From contig CAYTKQ010000013.1 in NCBI GenBank assembly GCA_964438705.1, forward strand, positions 1 to 64,000: 64,000 bases of DNA, read 5' to 3'. Shown here piece by piece: positions 62,178 to 64,000 of this stretch. The DNA comes from Christensenella sp964438705 (lineage in GTDB: Bacteria; Bacillota; Clostridia; Christensenellales; Christensenellaceae). How positions within the stretch are numbered: the first letter of the stretch is position 1; every line of letters begins with the position of its first letter. The notes beneath the pieces are model-generated. The model saw only the letters and a program-made list of their open reading frames with translations, was not told where the DNA came from and made no database searches. Position numbers and translations under genes: made by a program.

Positions 62178-63752
62178 TTATATGTTGTCCAGCGTCAATT
62201 TATACTCGATCGAATCCGTGAGCGCAAGAAAACTCGCCTCGATGATGTCGGTCGATACGCCCACCGTGTTCCATGTGTTTTTGCCGTCCGTAGACTCGAT
62301 CAGCACGCGCACCTTTGCGGCGGTCGTTGCCGAGCTTTCCAGCACGCGCACCTTATAGTCCGCAAGCCGCATATCCTCAAGCGACGGATAAAAACCTTTG
62401 AGCGCGTTGCGAAGCGCCAAATCCAGCGCATGTACCGGACCGTCACCCTCCGCTCCCGTGATGCGCGATTCCTCCCCCACCTTTACCTTGATGATGGCGG
62501 AGGATGGATATTCCTGCTCTTTGAGCGGCTGTTCGCCGATGATCTTGAAATATTCCAACTTGAAATATTCCTTGTATTTGCCGAGCATCCTGCGAATCAC
62601 GAGCTCAAAGCTCTGTTCTGCCGCTTCAAACTGATACCCTTCAAACTCGAGCTGCTTGAGCTTGTCTACCAGTGTGCCCACCACCGGGTCTTTTACCGTC
62701 ACATTCGGATCGACCCGCTGTATTTTTTTGATGAGCGTGGCCTTGCCGGAAACCTCGCTCATCAGATAGCGGCGACTGTTGCCCACATCACCCGGATTCA
62801 CATGCTCGAAGCTCTCGCGGATTTTTTTCACGCCGTCGATGTGCATACCGCCTTTGTGCGCAAACGCGCTCGACCCGACGTACGGGCTGGAAGAGGGCAG
62901 CCACACGTTCGCGATGTCCGCAACCCGCCGCGCCGTTTCCGTGAGATGTTTAAGATTTTCTTCCCCCAGTACGCAATAGCCGCGCTTGAGCTCCAGATTC
63001 GCGATGATGGCGGAGAGGTTCGCGTTCCCGCACCGCTCTCCAAAGCCGATGAACGTGCCTTGCACCTGCCGCGCGCCCGCGTCCACCGCAAACATGGTCT
63101 GCGCCACCGCCATGCCCGTATCGTTGTGGCAGTGGATGCCCACCTGCACACCGGGAAACTGCGCGACGACCTTCGCCGTTACCTCGCCGATCTCTGTGGG
63201 GTAGGTCCCGCCGTTCGTGTCGCACAGGCACAGCACGTCCGCGCCGCCCTGCGCCGCGGCCTGCACCGCAGCCATTGCATATTCCGGGTTAGCCCGGTGT
63301 CCGTCGAAAAAATGCTCCGCGTCGAACACCACGAATTTCCCGTTTTGCTTCATATAGGAAATCGTGCTCTTGATCATCGCAAGATTTTCGTCGAGCGTGG
63401 TATTCAAGACCTTGAGCACGTGCAGATCCCAGCACTTGCCAAATATGGACACCGCCGGGGTCTGTGCCTCGAGGAGGCTTTTGACGTTGGAATCCTCTTC
63501 GGGTTGAATGTTTTTGCGCCGCGTACTGCCAAACGCGCACAGCTTGGCGTGCGTTTGCTTCTCCCCCTTCAGCCTGCGGAAAAACTCGAGGTCCTTGGGG
63601 TTCGACGCGGGGTTTCCCGCCTCGATGAAGTCGATGCCAAGCGCGTCTAACGCACGCACGATATTGAGTTTATCCTCCACCGAAAAGGCAATACCCTCCC
63701 CCTGCATTCCATCGCGCAGGGTGGAGTCGAAGGTGTAGACTTTGTTCTCCAT
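62178..63752 (-). CDS. cimA: (R)-citramalate synthase
   Basis: 524 residues of the DRE-TIM metallolyase family. STLRDGMQGEGIAFSVEDKL holds the DRE-like metal/catalytic site (Arg-Asp), VGIHCHNDTGMAVAQTMFAV the metal-binding His pair, and GFGERCGNANLSAIIANLEL the glycine signature. The C-terminal regulatory domain ends STDIIEASFLAL. The long CimA form condenses pyruvate with acetyl-CoA to citramalate, giving a threonine-independent route to isoleucine. Start ATG at 63752 with AAGGGA upstream. LeuCD from the same operon can process its product. Confidence 0.92.
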   Translation of the reverse strand: MENKVYTFDSTLRDGMQGEGIAFSVEDKLNIVRALDALGIDFIEAGNPASNPKDLEFFRRLKGEKQTHAKLCAFGSTRRKNIQPEEDSNVKSLLEAQTPAVSIFGKCWDLHVLKVLNTTLDENLAMIKSTISYMKQNGKFVVFDAEHFFDGHRANPEYAMAAVQAAAQGGADVLCLCDTNGGTYPTEIGEVTAKVVAQFPGVQVGIHCHNDTGMAVAQTMFAVDAGARQVQGTFIGFGERCGNANLSAIIANLELKRGYCVLGEENLKHLTETARRVADIANVWLPSSSPYVGSSAFAHKGGMHIDGVKKIRESFEHVNPGDVGNSRRYLMSEVSGKATLIKKIQRVDPNVTVKDPVVGTLVDKLKQLEFEGYQFEAAEQSFELVIRRMLGKYKEYFKLEYFKIIGEQPLKEQEYPSSAIIKVKVGEESRITGAEGDGPVHALDLALRNALKGFYPSLEDMRLADYKVRVLESSATTAAKVRVLIESTDGKNTWNTVGVSTDIIEASFLALTDSIEYKLTLDNI

Positions 63753-63895
63753 GGTTTGATTTCCCTTTTTCTGTATGACATTGGCCGGGCCGCGCCACTC
63801 TGCAAGCACCCAAGCGAAAGCCTAGTTGCAAGTGCCGACCTCCCGGGGGCGCCGATCTTGTCCTTGATCAATATCATACGCCATTTACATCACTT

Positions 63896-64000
63896 TTATG
63901 CGCCCAACAGTTTATTCACCGCGTTGATGTACGCCAGCATGGAGGCCTCGATGATATCCGTCGAGAGGCCGCGCCCGGTGACCGTGCGGTTATCGGACGA
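63896..64000 (-). CDS. leuA: 2-isopropylmalate synthase, C-terminal end (partial)
   Basis: The minus strand is open from the right edge to a TAA at 63896-63898. The 34 visible residues end GRGLSTDIIEASMLAYINAV followed by NKLLGA, the standard end of the LeuA allosteric domain. Only the tail is in the window. It lies 143 bases upstream of cimA in the same direction and shares the STDIIEAS motif with it, as both have the same type of regulatory domain. Confidence 0.88.
   Translation of the reverse strand, partial: SSDNRTVTGRGLSTDIIEASMLAYINAVNKLLGA

Noticed and set aside
62430..63650. 406-codon plus-strand open frame opposite cimA
   Set aside because: Shadow of cimA; no recognisable protein features and no ribosome site.

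Overview
The window looks like a chromosome segment of a strictly anaerobic, moderately GC-rich member of the Clostridia/Firmicutes, possibly a gut species. The evidence is a pyruvate:ferredoxin oxidoreductase, a class III (oxygen-sensitive) ribonucleotide reductase with its activase, YesMN-type two-component regulation, RbsABC-type sugar importers, AGGAGG-type ribosome sites and classical -35/-10 promoters. I cannot name the species from sequence alone. No tRNA, rRNA, CRISPR array, prophage or insertion sequence was seen.

Layout. 1-3 kb: the tail of an anchored surface protein, trmO, and a TetR/radical-SAM operon with a doubled operator. 3-13.6 kb: a nine-gene minus-strand operon for a polyol or ketose (PfkB kinase, a LacI regulator fused to a solute-binding domain, DhaL, DhaK, an RbsA/C/B importer, a zinc polyol dehydrogenase and a GatY-like aldolase). 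13.8-17 kb: a HAD phosphatase and an old-yellow-enzyme reductase divergent from a PAS-LuxR regulator. 17-20.1 kb: nrdD-nrdG under a cobalamin riboswitch with a terminator expression platform. 20.3-22.8 kb: three overlapping membrane genes that include a voltage-gated-type K+ channel and a homologue of pentameric ligand-gated ion channels. 22.9-27.6 kb: aquaporin, HU, two TetR regulators, cobS and a DEAD-box helicase. 27.9-29.2 kb: an AT-rich sigma factor and a membrane protein. 29.4-33 kb: PFOR. 33-38 kb: phospholipase C-like protein and tag; then hisC-like, tyrA and an esterase-like lipoprotein. 38-39.7 kb: a diguanylate cyclase.

39.7-54.2 kb is a second sugar locus. It holds an ABC importer with two permeases, three UroD-fold proteins related to corrinoid methyltransferases, a RhaM-type mutarotase and L-fucose isomerase, and it is divergent from a YesN/YesM two-component pair. 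The UroD-fuc part has its own promoter and a dense TGGT/ACCA operator. 54.2-58.6 kb is a MoxR/DUF58/transglutaminase cluster whose last gene carries an apparent frameshift. 58.6-64 kb holds ArsR and a ferredoxin-nitroreductase, then the leucine/isoleucine genes leuA (partial), cimA, leuC and leuD followed by a VOC-family gene.

How they work together. Sugar uptake, pyruvate oxidation, branched-chain and aromatic amino-acid synthesis and deoxynucleotide supply form an ordinary anaerobic core. Vitamin B12 recurs: the riboswitch on nrdD, cobS, and the methyltransferase-like UroD proteins. The most unusual elements are the channel operon (20.3-22.8 kb), the regulator/binding-protein fusion (10.3-12.5 kb) and the UroD-fucose cluster (39.7-50.4 kb). 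For the last I propose, as a hypothesis only, handling of O-methylated deoxyhexoses.
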